Origin: Saprospiraceae bacterium
GTDB lineage: Bacteria; Bacteroidota; Bacteroidia; Chitinophagales; Saprospiraceae
DNA length: 58,066 nt
Direction of reading: 5' to 3'
Assembly (NCBI GenBank): GCA_019694255.1
Contig: JAIBCI010000103.1
Coordinates: 1-58,066, forward strand
The notes under the pieces were generated by a model. It ran no database searches. It had not been told where the DNA came from and saw nothing but the letters and a program-made list of their open reading frames with translations. Position numbers and translations under genes: made by a program. Below are positions 7,719 through 16,161 of the stretch, one piece after another. Positions within the stretch are counted from its first letter, which is position 1. Each line of letters opens with the position of its first letter.

Positions 7719-9926
7719 TTACAATAAAATTCCGACTCTTAAACGCATATTGAACGAGGTCCCGGGTGTAAAATGAATTTCTTCTACAGGAATGAATTCG
7801 TTCCTCAATTTGGAAACCGTCGCAAACTGTGCTTCATTCCATTTTTGGTTGGTAATATTTTCCATGCTTACGCCAATATTCAGATATTTGTACTTATAAG
7901 AAACATTCAAATCCCAAAGAAGATAACCTTTGGCAATCAGTGAATAATCTTCTGTCGCGGGCCGATCACCCAGGAAGCGATATCTGATACTTCCTGAAAA
8001 ATTATTCCAATCGAGGATATTAATTCCTCCTTTTGCACACCACTTAACGGCCAATGGCACAAACCGTGCGATTTGATGATCATTCTTTGCCCTTGCATGC
8101 GTATAGGCAATGTCACTTTCCAAAAACACATTCTTTAAAATCTGTGATCTGAATCCAAATTCCAGGCCATATCTTCTTGTAGGCCCGTTGGATTCGACAA
8201 TTCCTTCATCACCAACATAGACCAATTCATCTTCCATATCGATTAACCAGGAATTTAAATGCAGCAAATGTGATTTAAATAATTTGACTTGTGCACATAG
8301 GTCAATATCCGTACTTCTTGTCAAAAGATTTGCGGATGGGTTTAGTATGAGCGTTCTGGCATCATTACTATGAAATCCCAATCCTGTCTTGAAATACAAT
8401 TGCGCATTTTGATCCAAACGATATTCTGCTATAAATTTGGGTGAAACAATCGTTTGGGCAAACGAAATTTGCCCATTTTGTGTTGAATTTAACTTATCAA
8501 AATAATCCATTTTGACGTGATCAATTCTAACCTGAGGGCTAATATTCAATCGATGCAAAGAATAATTAAGAAGGGCATAACCATACACATTGGCCTCAGA
8601 AGTATTGCCGGATCTTATATCATTCAGGAAAATGTTCCGTGATTGAGTATGCGTTAAATGAGAATTGCGGATGTCATCGAGCCTCAATCCGATTGCTGAC
8701 TGCAATTTAAATTGGGATTGCTGAAAATCGTAAGTCAGTTCAGAACCATAAATATTTCGTTTTTCACCCTGTTCAATCTGATCACCATGAATTGAGTCAA
8801 TTAAAAAGTAAGTAAAATTCGAAAACAATCGAAAATCATAATGCGTAAAATATGAATTGCTCTTTATAAATTGGTTACGTCTGCTCAAAATATCCAATTG
8901 GCCATTCCAGTTTAAACGGGCTGTTGCGCCACCTTCCGTAGGATCAATTGAACCGAATCGGGATATTCGACCTGCCCTGACTTCTCTTTCAGGTATTTGA
9001 CCTGAAGCGGACCAACTGCTCTTAAAATAACTAAGACTTGACTTAAGCTTCAGCCTGGGTGAAATCATGTAATTGTATTTCAGCAATGCATTCAGTTTCT
9101 TGAGATCCTGCGGCGCATCAAAATAACCGTTTGATTGCAAATACTCTATTCCGGCGTATGAATTGGATTTATCCCCTTCTTTTAAGTTAATTAACCCTGA
9201 AAGCCTGCTGTATTGATACTGGCCCGTCTCGAAATTAATCTGTGTGTGATCTATCCTGTCTCTAATTTTAAAGTTGACGCTCCCCGCTGTTGCAAAATTT
9301 CCCTTTGTAGCATCATAAGACCCCGCGTTAAATTCAACACTTTGAATAGACTCCGGTATTAAAAAATGAAGATCCGAATAACCCTGTCCATGAGCGTGCG
9401 ATACCATATTGACAGGCAAGATACCATCTACTGAAATGGCGAGATCGGTACCATGATCTATATCGAATCCCCTGAGAAAAATTTGTTCTGCTTTGCCACC
9501 GCCGGCATGCTGCGCAATAAATAATCCGGGTACGATCCGCAACATTTCCTGGGTGTTCTGTATCGGCCTTAAGCTGATATCAATTTTCTGTAAGTTACTT
9601 TGCACGGGAGCAGTTACGTCGATCGCATTTAATTCCAAAGGCGCGGATACTAAAACCACTTTAAGGAACTTATTCGTTGCATCCAGTTTGATTTTTTGGG
9701 ACCTGTATCCGAGTAAGTAAAATTTCAAGCTGTCAGCAACCTTACATTCTTCAAAAACGAAGTCTCCTTTTTCATCAGAATGGGTATGGCGCTGATTACT
9801 CAGATTTTGTATCGTGACATTCTGAAGGAGTTGTCCTTCCTCATCAACAACAACGCCCCTTACCTGAGAAAACATAGGGATAATCACAAAACCCCATAGT
9901 AATGTAAGAATTATATTTTGCTTCAT
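7719..9926 (-). CDS. TonB-dependent outer-membrane receptor (DUF4331-associated type)
   Basis: A 735-residue outer-membrane receptor. A signal peptide (residues 1-20, ending FSQ) is followed by a carboxypeptidase-regulatory-like beta-sandwich (about 21-95, starting VRGVVVDEEGQ), a plug domain (about 115-225) and a 22-strand-type barrel. The plug carries an HAGGGKAEQIFLRGF motif near 139 and a HAHGQGYSDLHFLIPE motif near 176. This histidine-rich pair marks a recognisable subfamily of receptors. It would import an unknown ligand using TonB energy; the histidines hint at a metal or metal complex, which is inference only. It is the last gene of an operon: 34 bp downstream of the TPR lipoprotein gene, which follows a DUF4331 gene. 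No SusD partner is adjacent. Confidence 0.85.
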   Translation of the reverse strand: MKQNIILTLLWGFVIIPMFSQVRGVVVDEEGQLLQNVTIQNLSNQRHTHSDEKGDFVFEECKVADSLKFYLLGYRSQKIKLDATNKFLKVVLVSAPLELNAIDVTAPVQSNLQKIDISLRPIQNTQEMLRIVPGLFIAQHAGGGKAEQIFLRGFDIDHGTDLAISVDGILPVNMVSHAHGQGYSDLHFLIPESIQSVEFNAGSYDATKGNFATAGSVNFKIRDRIDHTQINFETGQYQYSRLSGLINLKEGDKSNSYAGIEYLQSNGYFDAPQDLKKLNALLKYNYMISPRLKLKSSLSYFKSSWSASGQIPEREVRAGRISRFGSIDPTEGGATARLNWNGQLDILSRRNQFIKSNSYFTHYDFRLFSNFTYFLIDSIHGDQIEQGEKRNIYGSELTYDFQQSQFKLQSAIGLRLDDIRNSHLTHTQSRNIFLNDIRSGNTSEANVYGYALLNYSLHRLNISPQVRIDHVKMDYFDKLNSTQNGQISFAQTIVSPKFIAEYRLDQNAQLYFKTGLGFHSNDARTLILNPSANLLTRSTDIDLCAQVKLFKSHLLHLNSWLIDMEDELVYVGDEGIVESNGPTRRYGLEFGFRSQILKNVFLESDIAYTHARAKNDHQIARFVPLAVKWCAKGGINILDWNNFSGSIRYRFLGDRPATEDYSLIAKGYLLWDLNVSYKYKYLNIGVSMENITNQKWNEAQFATVSKLRNEFIPVEEIHFTPGTSFNMRLRVGILL

Positions 9927-9960
9927 CTCGTTGTAAGTATGTAAATGTATATCGCTTCGG

Positions 9961-11169
9961 TTATATTGCCGCTAATAATTTACCAATTTCGCTTAACTCA
10001 GGATGTTTTGAATGGGTCATTTTTGCCTTTTTAAAACAAATTTCGGCATTCAATTTGTCTTTTTTCGCAGCATATATTTTTGCTAACATCCGATTGATGT
10101 CAATATTGTCAGGTCGCATTTGAAGATCTTTTTGAAGATATAATAATGCTCTTTCCGGATCATTGAAAAATGAAAGAAAAACTTCAGAATATTCGAGACT
10201 CATATTGTGACCCTGATCCGTATCATCCTGAAGCATTTGAATCACCGTACTAACATTGTCGTTCATATCCGAATCGCGGCCCTGTATTTGATATAATCGT
10301 GCGAGGGCAATGTAAAATGACACTTCTGGAATAATATCACAAGCTTCCTTGAGTTCCTTTTCAGCTTCTACATAGTTTTTCTCTTCAATATATATTTCAG
10401 CCAATGCCTCTTTTGCGAAAGGATAATTCTCTCTTTCAACTAAAATATCTTTAAGGATGAGCTTTGCTTCTTCTTTTTTACCATAACGGTGATCGAGTTT
10501 TGCCAATTGCAAGGCAGCCCAGGACTTTTCCTCGCTACCGGGACTACCTGCCTCTACAGCAAGTTTTAATGCAGCAATAGCTTCCTCTGGCATCCCGTGG
10601 ATTTCCCTAAGATAGGATACCCTGGAATAAGATCTGATATCTGGCCTAATGGAAACCATTTTATCTGCATATTGAACCGCTTCAGTGTATTGGCCCAATT
10701 CTACACATGCATCAACCAGCGCACCGTATACCGACGCATTGTATGGATTAAGACTTACTGCTTCCTGGGCTGTATTGTATGCGTTTCTAAAATCATGAAG
10801 TGAAAGCTGGATACTTGCCTTATTACTGAAGCACAGAAATCGCTGATCTCTGGAAATTGTTTTACTTGATAATGCCAACGTTGTCATTTTTAAAGCAGCA
10901 TTATAATAATACCCATGCTCTCCGGTAATTCTTGCCTCATTGATAAACAACTGGCTTAAGCGAATCAATGCTTCAATATTTTCATTGTCTTTGACAAGCT
11001 TATATTTGAGATCGGCATAGTGATTTTTTACTTCCGGCCATTCGTTGCTATACTGTAACTTTTCAGCTCGATCCAACAAAGCAGGCACATCCAGTTTGCT
11101 TATGTTTTTATCCGATTGGCATCCTAATACTGAAATAAACACTAATAATAATATTGATAGATTTTTCAT
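9961..11169 (-). CDS. TPR-repeat lipoprotein
   Basis: A 402-residue lipoprotein. The signal sequence ends in a lipobox (SVLGC, Cys17). Most of the rest consists of helical tetratricopeptide-type repeats, for example around A-x-x-L-G-Q-Y-T-E-A-V-Q-Y-A, the E-K-N-Y-V-E-A-E-K-E-L segment and the C-terminal K-D-K-L-N-A-E-I-C-F-K-K-A repeat. TPR arrays bind proteins, so it may be a periplasmic or outer-membrane scaffold for the neighbouring DUF4331 protein or the TonB-dependent receptor. It lies between these two genes (89 bp after the first, 34 bp before the second), all on the same strand. It has no catalytic motif, and its partner is unknown. Confidence 0.8.
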   Translation of the reverse strand: MKNLSILLLVFISVLGCQSDKNISKLDVPALLDRAEKLQYSNEWPEVKNHYADLKYKLVKDNENIEALIRLSQLFINEARITGEHGYYYNAALKMTTLALSSKTISRDQRFLCFSNKASIQLSLHDFRNAYNTAQEAVSLNPYNASVYGALVDACVELGQYTEAVQYADKMVSIRPDIRSYSRVSYLREIHGMPEEAIAALKLAVEAGSPGSEEKSWAALQLAKLDHRYGKKEEAKLILKDILVERENYPFAKEALAEIYIEEKNYVEAEKELKEACDIIPEVSFYIALARLYQIQGRDSDMNDNVSTVIQMLQDDTDQGHNMSLEYSEVFLSFFNDPERALLYLQKDLQMRPDNIDINRMLAKIYAAKKDKLNAEICFKKAKMTHSKHPELSEIGKLLAAI

Positions 11170-11258
11170 ATTGATAGATTACTAACTTATGACAGATCAG
11201 GTTCCGGCATTTTAAAAAGTATCCGGAACATGATCTATCAATATTTAAAAAAAGAATA

Positions 11259-13280
11259 CTACTTTTTAATAATTTTGGTGAATCCAATAATTCCACCATT
11301 TAACGCTCGCGCTGTCGCGATATACATACCGGAATTCAGATTACTCAGATCAACATTGAACTCATTCTCACCTTTGCCAAATAAAGCTTCTGACAAAGAC
11401 ATGATTGTTCTGCCATCCTGAGACTGTAATTCTAATTTAATCTTGGTATCAACGATTGAATTTACCTTAAATGTGGTTACGTTTTCAACTGGATTAGGAT
11501 AATTGACAATGGATACCTGAGGTCTTTCCAGACCAATAACTCCCCCTCCCGGATTATATACACCGGATACTACTTTGCCACCGCATTCACCGTCACCTGA
11601 CCATGGCATGGCCACATAAGGAAACGAATTTGAAAATGCAATATCATTTTTCTCGACACCTGTTGTATAAGTTAATACGTTAACCAGATTTGGTGTAACT
11701 GGATTTGAGCCTCCTGCTGTATAATCATCATACCAAAGGCCAACCGCAGCCAGAACGATTCCTGATACAGCCTGCAATTCAATTCTGGTTACATCGTCTT
11801 CAAGTCTTCGTCCATTTGGAAAACCATCCATATTTGGTATAAATTCAATATTCGTGTTAGCAAAAGTTGGGTCAGTCAATCCAAGCACAGCGGCCTGTAT
11901 CAATCCCAAAGTACTAAATTTGGTATCATTTCTCGGAGTTGGTGGAACGGCCATATTCAATCGCAGCATGTCGCCTCCATTGGGAAGGAAATTATTGATA
12001 AATGGCTTTCCAGCTGCCAGAGGATTTCCATTTTTACCTGTTGCCAATTGATAAGGTATGACATTAGGAACACCCGTATGAAAAGCGGGCCATAAATCGA
12101 CAGATCTTGCCTTGCCAGGTCCGGGCAACAATAATTTTCCGAAAATATTATCGTCCAATGCAGTACCATTCAAAGCCGGATTTCCTTTGAGCCCAAACAA
12201 ACCGTCTTTGCCATAGCCAAAATCGAATGCCCCAAGAGACTTAGTCTGAATTCTCAACTTTGACATTGCAGGGACTGCCCCACCATATAATCTGTCATCC
12301 ATGTACAACGCCAATTCAGGGTTATAAAAGAAATTGTCAAGTAAGGTATCCGCTATTTCCTGATAAGGAGTCAGACCATTCCAGTAATCTTTATAGCCGA
12401 TGGGAATAACAGCTTCATTTGTTAATGGCATTCCTAATCTGGAGACCTGCACAAAATCGCCGCTATGGGTCTCGCTTCCAGCACTCAATGTTCTGATCAT
12501 TGGTCTGCTTGCAGAGGCCCAAACACCAATGACATAATCTCCATCAAGGATATTTTTAGCTTGACCAACTCCAGCCTTTTTCAGTTGTGAGATAGGTATT
12601 TGAAGTGCAATGGTGCTGACATTCAGGCACGCGAGACCATCCCGGGGCTTTCCATTTTGTCTAGGCAAATCACCTAAATCAAAAACACCTCCTAAATCAA
12701 CAAAGAAAGGATCATCCGATGGACCGCAGAAGACTTTCATACCACTATTGGTTGTCTTGACTGCGTTGCTCATCAGACCAGCATAATTGGTATTCAGTCC
12801 AGCACCCGATCCGATGGATCTGGCACCAATATTATTGGGCGGAACAATACCATCAGCAATTGCAGTTCTGAAAGTGACACCGCCATCTGTACTGATTTCC
12901 AGCGTGTAAGTGGTTTTCAGATTTTGCTTTCCGAGGCGTATGTTGAAAAATGTAGAAGGGTCCTCATTAACTTTCTTAAAAGTAAATCTGTAGGTGATCT
13001 CATCACCTGGTTTGCTGGCATCGTTGTCGATGTGAATTTCATAACGAATGTTTTCGCCAAAACTGTAATAATTAGGCCCACCATGCGGCAACTGAAGCGG
13101 AACATATGTCGCAATAATGGTAATCATATCCGGATTGTCCGGACTTCGGAAGGCATAAAGATCCACATTATCTGCCAGTGGATCATTGGCAATCAACGGT
13201 GCTTCACGATGACTGGAAGCCTGCAGGAACAAAGATGAAATCATCGATATTCCAGTGAAGAGTACATTTTTTAAATTCAT
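11259..13280 (-). CDS. DUF4331 family secreted protein with T9SS sorting domain
   Basis: A 673-residue exported protein when started at the ATG at 13280, which gives a standard signal peptide. An upstream in-frame ATG at 13370 would put 30 non-signal residues first and is less likely. The mature N-terminus reads S-S-H-R-E-A-P-L-I at residues 22-30, followed by N-D-P-L-A-D-N-V-D-L-Y-A-F. That is the hallmark of DUF4331, a widespread family without a known function. The conserved domain extends to about residue 570. A T9SS type A sorting domain (YPNPVENVTTF to the terminal FTKIIKK) forms the last 80 residues. It is first in an operon with the TPR lipoprotein and TonB-dependent receptor, and divergent from an ECF sigma/anti-sigma pair that may control it. 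Confidence 0.88.
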   Translation of the reverse strand: MNLKNVLFTGISMISSLFLQASSHREAPLIANDPLADNVDLYAFRSPDNPDMITIIATYVPLQLPHGGPNYYSFGENIRYEIHIDNDASKPGDEITYRFTFKKVNEDPSTFFNIRLGKQNLKTTYTLEISTDGGVTFRTAIADGIVPPNNIGARSIGSGAGLNTNYAGLMSNAVKTTNSGMKVFCGPSDDPFFVDLGGVFDLGDLPRQNGKPRDGLACLNVSTIALQIPISQLKKAGVGQAKNILDGDYVIGVWASASRPMIRTLSAGSETHSGDFVQVSRLGMPLTNEAVIPIGYKDYWNGLTPYQEIADTLLDNFFYNPELALYMDDRLYGGAVPAMSKLRIQTKSLGAFDFGYGKDGLFGLKGNPALNGTALDDNIFGKLLLPGPGKARSVDLWPAFHTGVPNVIPYQLATGKNGNPLAAGKPFINNFLPNGGDMLRLNMAVPPTPRNDTKFSTLGLIQAAVLGLTDPTFANTNIEFIPNMDGFPNGRRLEDDVTRIELQAVSGIVLAAVGLWYDDYTAGGSNPVTPNLVNVLTYTTGVEKNDIAFSNSFPYVAMPWSGDGECGGKVVSGVYNPGGGVIGLERPQVSIVNYPNPVENVTTFKVNSIVDTKIKLELQSQDGRTIMSLSEALFGKGENEFNVDLSNLNSGMYIATARALNGGIIGFTKIIKK

Positions 13281-13494
13281 AAATGATATATTTTTCAAGA
13301 TATACGAGTCCTGATGATGTTTTGGATTTGAAGAATTGCAAAATTTTGAAAAATTGATCCCGTTCATCACTGATCCATTGAACTAAGCGCGGTATCCAAC
13401 TTGATGAAATTCTTACATCATTGTGATTATCAATAAATTAGATAATCTTCATTCAAACACCTGATCATCAGAAGAATGTGTTTCTTCATGATCA

Positions 13495-13527
13495 TTGTAA
13501 AATTTGAATTAAAAAAGAATACCTTCG
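13495..13527 (+). promoter_or_regulatory. Possible promoter of the ECF sigma/anti-sigma operon
   Basis: TTG at 13495-13497 and TACCTTCG at 13520-13527 (one mismatch to TAnnTTTG) are 22 nt apart. Transcription would start about 10 nt before the ATG at 13543. If the operon is instead autoregulated by its own sigma factor, the true promoter would look different. The rest of the 262-bp divergent gap shows no clear motif. Confidence 0.3.
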
Positions 13528-13542
13528 CAATACCGCTTCACG

Positions 13543-14100
13543 ATGGATCAAAAGGACCCTGTATTGCAGCAATTTTTAAGCTTGAGGAAAAGTCATCCCG
13601 AGCAAGGTTTGCGCTTACTTATGGATCAATATGGCGAGGCCATGTACGGAGTTACTTCCAAAATACTCCACAATGCTGACGCAGCGGAGGATTCACTTCA
13701 GGAAGGATTCATTAAAATATGGAGAAATCTAAATGAGTATAATCCCGAAAGAAGTTCTTTGTTTACGTGGATACTGACAATAATACGAAATACAGCTATT
13801 GATAATTTACGAAAACACGGAACGCGAAAAATCCAAAGTATCGACTCAGACGTATATAATGATATTAAATTGAGTGAATCAATGCAAATAACAGATCCTG
13901 CATTGATGAATAAGATCAATACGCTCGATCCCAAATACAGAGCGCTGATCGATCTGGTATACTTACAGGGTTACACACAACAGGAGATTGCCGATGAATT
14001 TGGCATACCTCTTGGAACGGTTAAAACAAGAATAAGCACAGCAATAAAAATGCTTCGAAACATTTTAATAAAATTAGTACTGATTTATTTCTATCAATGA
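13543..14100 (+). CDS. RNA polymerase sigma factor, ECF (sigma-70) family
   Basis: A 185-residue ECF sigma factor. Region 2 (about residues 20-90) includes D-A-A-E-D-S-L-Q-E-G-F-I-K-I-W and the -10-binding helix around IRNTAIDNLRKHG. Region 4 (about 125-172) carries the helix-turn-helix Y-T-Q-Q-E-I-A-D-E-F-G-I-P-L-G-T-V-K-T-R that contacts the -35 element. The stop codon overlaps the start of the anti-sigma gene by 4 bp (ATGA), so the two are translationally coupled. It is divergent from the DUF4331/TPR/TonB operon, the most obvious regulatory target. Sigma factors paired with an RskA-type anti-sigma often answer envelope or oxidative stress. Confidence 0.9.
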   Translation: MDQKDPVLQQFLSLRKSHPEQGLRLLMDQYGEAMYGVTSKILHNADAAEDSLQEGFIKIWRNLNEYNPERSSLFTWILTIIRNTAIDNLRKHGTRKIQSIDSDVYNDIKLSESMQITDPALMNKINTLDPKYRALIDLVYLQGYTQQEIADEFGIPLGTVKTRISTAIKMLRNILIKLVLIYFYQ

Positions 14101-14879
14101 ACAAACTGAAGAACATACAAGAATACATAGACTCCGGTATTCTGGAGCAGTATGTATTGGGTATGACGACACCTGAGCAAAATCGGGAAATTCAGTCTTA
14201 CAGCTCGCTGCATCCCGAAATTAAAGCCGAGATCGAAAAAATTGAATCGACTTTGGAAAATTTCACCAAAGCATATTCCAAACCACTTCCGGACTCATTC
14301 ATTTCAAAAGTGCTTGAGAAAATAAAATCAGAACCTTTACACAATTCTTCAAGATCCAACACATGGCTAAATTACATGTTAGGTCTTACAGTGATTGGGT
14401 TAATCATTGCTTTATACAGTATATGGAAACTTAATCAGGAAGCCAATCAAAAAATATCTCAACTTGAGCACGATATCACAATTTATAAGGCCAAATCCGA
14501 ATCAGATAGTTTATCATTGCTGGATTGCAGCAACCAATTAATATTCCTGCGCTCAGAGTCTGCCCACAAAATTATTTTAAAGGGCACACCCAAATCACCT
14601 CAGTCCATTGCAACCATCTATTATGACACGGATACAAAACGCACTTTGGTCGACGTCATCGATCTTCCAACACCTCCAAAGGAAAAACAATATCAATTAT
14701 GGGCCATTGTGGGAGGAAAACCCATTGATTTAGGGGTATTTGAAATGGACACAACACAACGATTGAAAGAAATAAAATTTATTGAAGAAGTACAGGCATT
14801 TGCGATTACACTTGAACCTAAAGGAGGACAGCCAAGTCCAAGCATGGATATGATGTTTGTAATTGGAAGTATCCAATAA
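14097..14879 (+). CDS. Anti-sigma factor, RskA-like, membrane-anchored
   Basis: A 260-residue single-pass membrane protein. The N-terminal cytoplasmic part (residues 1-90, with I-L-E-Q-Y-V-L-G-M-T near 17) matches the helical sigma-binding domain of RskA-type anti-sigma factors. A transmembrane helix lies at about 93-114. The periplasmic C-terminal domain has the RskA features Y-Q-L-W-A-I-V-G-G-K-P and F-A-I-T-L-E-P-K-G-G-Q-P-S-P. No zinc-binding H-x3-C-x2-C motif is seen. It should hold the upstream-encoded sigma factor inactive until a periplasmic signal releases it. The ATGA overlap with the sigma gene supports a functional pair. Confidence 0.87.
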   Translation: MNKLKNIQEYIDSGILEQYVLGMTTPEQNREIQSYSSLHPEIKAEIEKIESTLENFTKAYSKPLPDSFISKVLEKIKSEPLHNSSRSNTWLNYMLGLTVIGLIIALYSIWKLNQEANQKISQLEHDITIYKAKSESDSLSLLDCSNQLIFLRSESAHKIILKGTPKSPQSIATIYYDTDTKRTLVDVIDLPTPPKEKQYQLWAIVGGKPIDLGVFEMDTTQRLKEIKFIEEVQAFAITLEPKGGQPSPSMDMMFVIGSIQ

Positions 14880-15253
14880 ATCGGAGCAATCTTAATTTAT
14901 TCAGGTATCGCCAGGAATTAAAGCTTATATGTCAAATGCCTATTCAATAATTTAAACTTTAATCGTTGCTTGATTTTGATTTTAACTTTCAGATTGAAAA
15001 TCAAAGACAAAGGATAATACAATGAATATTTTAGGTTCAAGACCAAATCTCAACACGAACGCAGTCCAAAGAAATACCTGCATACTTTGCGGGGGCGGAT
15101 GAAGGGCGTCGGATTCTACTATATCTGAAAAGATTCTGACACAATCATGGCTTGCTCTTCGTTTAGCAAGAATATCGCCTGAGCCGGAATCAATAGATAA
15201 TGTCCGATGGCATATTGATCGTATATTTGCAGCGTTAACCAATCTCAGACTTT
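14880..15253. other. Intergenic stretch of 374 bp, no gene supported
   Basis: An 86-codon open frame on the minus strand (14982-15242) has no recognisable domain, signal peptide or coding bias, and I do not call it. A GC-richer patch near 15085-15120 stands out from AT-rich flanks. The last 40 bp hold the promoter candidate described separately. Confidence 0.5.
15222..15229 (+). promoter_or_regulatory. Candidate -7 box for the DUF3127 gene
   Basis: TATATTTG matches TAnnTTTG and lies 24 bp before the ATG at 15254, giving a leader of about 18 nt. No TTG is found at the -33 position, so confidence is limited. Confidence 0.35.
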
Positions 15254-15604
15254 ATGTCATTTAATATTTCTGGACGACTTCACCGCAAGTATCCTACTGA
15301 ATCCAAGTCCAACAGCTTTCAAACCAGGGAGTTTGTGATTCAGACACAGGAGCAATATCCACAATTTATCAAATTTCAGCTGACCCAGGAGCGTTGCAAT
15401 GCCATTGATCCTTACGAAGAAGGAGATGTCATTAATGTGCAGTTTGACCTGCGCGGACGCGAATGGCAGGATAAGTACTTTACCAACCTGAACGCCTGGC
15501 GAATCGAAAAAATGTCCAGCGAACAACCAGTATCAGAAAAGATCAAATCCGATGAACCGCCTGCTTTCCAACAGGCCGATAATTTTGATGATCTACCGTT
15601 CTGA
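15254..15604 (+). CDS. DUF3127 protein, SSB-like OB-fold with acidic C-terminal tip
   Basis: A 116-residue protein of the Bacteroidota DUF3127 family. Residues 1-90 (NISGRLHRKYP, T-R-E-F-V-I-Q-T, G-D-V-I-N-V-Q-F-D-L-R-G-R-E-W, FTNLNAWRIE) have the pattern of a small OB-fold nucleic-acid-binding domain. A flexible linker of about 20 residues then leads to the terminal FDDLPF. That tip matches the acidic-hydrophobic end of bacterial SSB, which recruits replication and repair proteins. A role in single-stranded DNA binding is therefore likely, though not proven for the family. The stop codon overlaps the start of the next, frameshifted gene, so the two were probably co-translated. Confidence 0.85.
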   Translation: MSFNISGRLHRKYPTESKSNSFQTREFVIQTQEQYPQFIKFQLTQERCNAIDPYEEGDVINVQFDLRGREWQDKYFTNLNAWRIEKMSSEQPVSEKIKSDEPPAFQQADNFDDLPF

Positions 15605-16161
15605 TCTCCTGCTGATCAGTATTTTATTGCTTGCTCTCAGCTCCAATAACCTTGGGGCACAAAATTTTTATTATGCCACCAGCCGGTATGACGACCGTTT
15701 GACTGAGTGGATGATCTATGTATGATACCCTGGATCATGAAACGGCAACACTCGAATACGCAGGATTGCCCTCCGATGCTTTCCGCAGCTGGAATTTCAG
15801 ATTGCAGGATAGACCGGGATCGGTCAAGTTGAGATGGCGTGAAAACCCCAATGAATGGGATCTACGCAGGGACCAACACCTTTTATCAATAAAACCGGTC
15901 TGGCCGGGGCAACTGGATGAGTGGTTGATCAGTGACGGCAATAAATTTTTCCATTTAAAACTTCGAAAAGAATATGAAGGATTGCGATGGGAACTTGTCA
16001 ACACGTCCAACGATCTTCTCGCCTATGTGATCAATGATTATGGTTACGATCCGCGCGACTGGAGTTTTTACTACGAAACAGATCTGAATAATGATGACCT
16101 CTGCATGGCTGCATTTTTTATCATCGTCCAATACACGCCTGTCATTCTCAAACGATACTAG
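15588..16161 (+). pseudogene. Secreted hypothetical protein interrupted by a 4-bp tandem duplication
   Basis: An ORF starting at 15588 encodes a clear signal peptide (LLLISILLLALSSNNLGAQ) and then YYATSRYDDRLTEWMIYV before a TGA at 15723-15725. A second frame that starts at 15718 (MYDTLDHETATLEYAG) carries on for 147 residues to 16161. The junction reads TATGTATG: removing one TATG copy fuses the frames smoothly as WMIY-DTLDHE and restores a protein of about 190 residues. The downstream frame alone has no signal peptide. Its C-terminus is rich in aromatic and acidic residues and resembles no family I know. Either the gene is broken or the duplication is a sequence error. The start overlaps the DUF3127 stop by 17 bp, and the end overlaps lptD by 4 bp tail to tail. 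Confidence 0.7.

Noticed and set aside
11230-13370. Longer start at 13370 for the DUF4331 protein
   Set aside because: It would place 30 polar residues before the signal peptide; the ATG at 13280 gives a normal exported N-terminus.
14982-15242. 86-codon minus-strand ORF between the anti-sigma and DUF3127 genes
   Set aside because: No recognisable domain, signal peptide or start context; it would also cover the DUF3127 promoter candidate.
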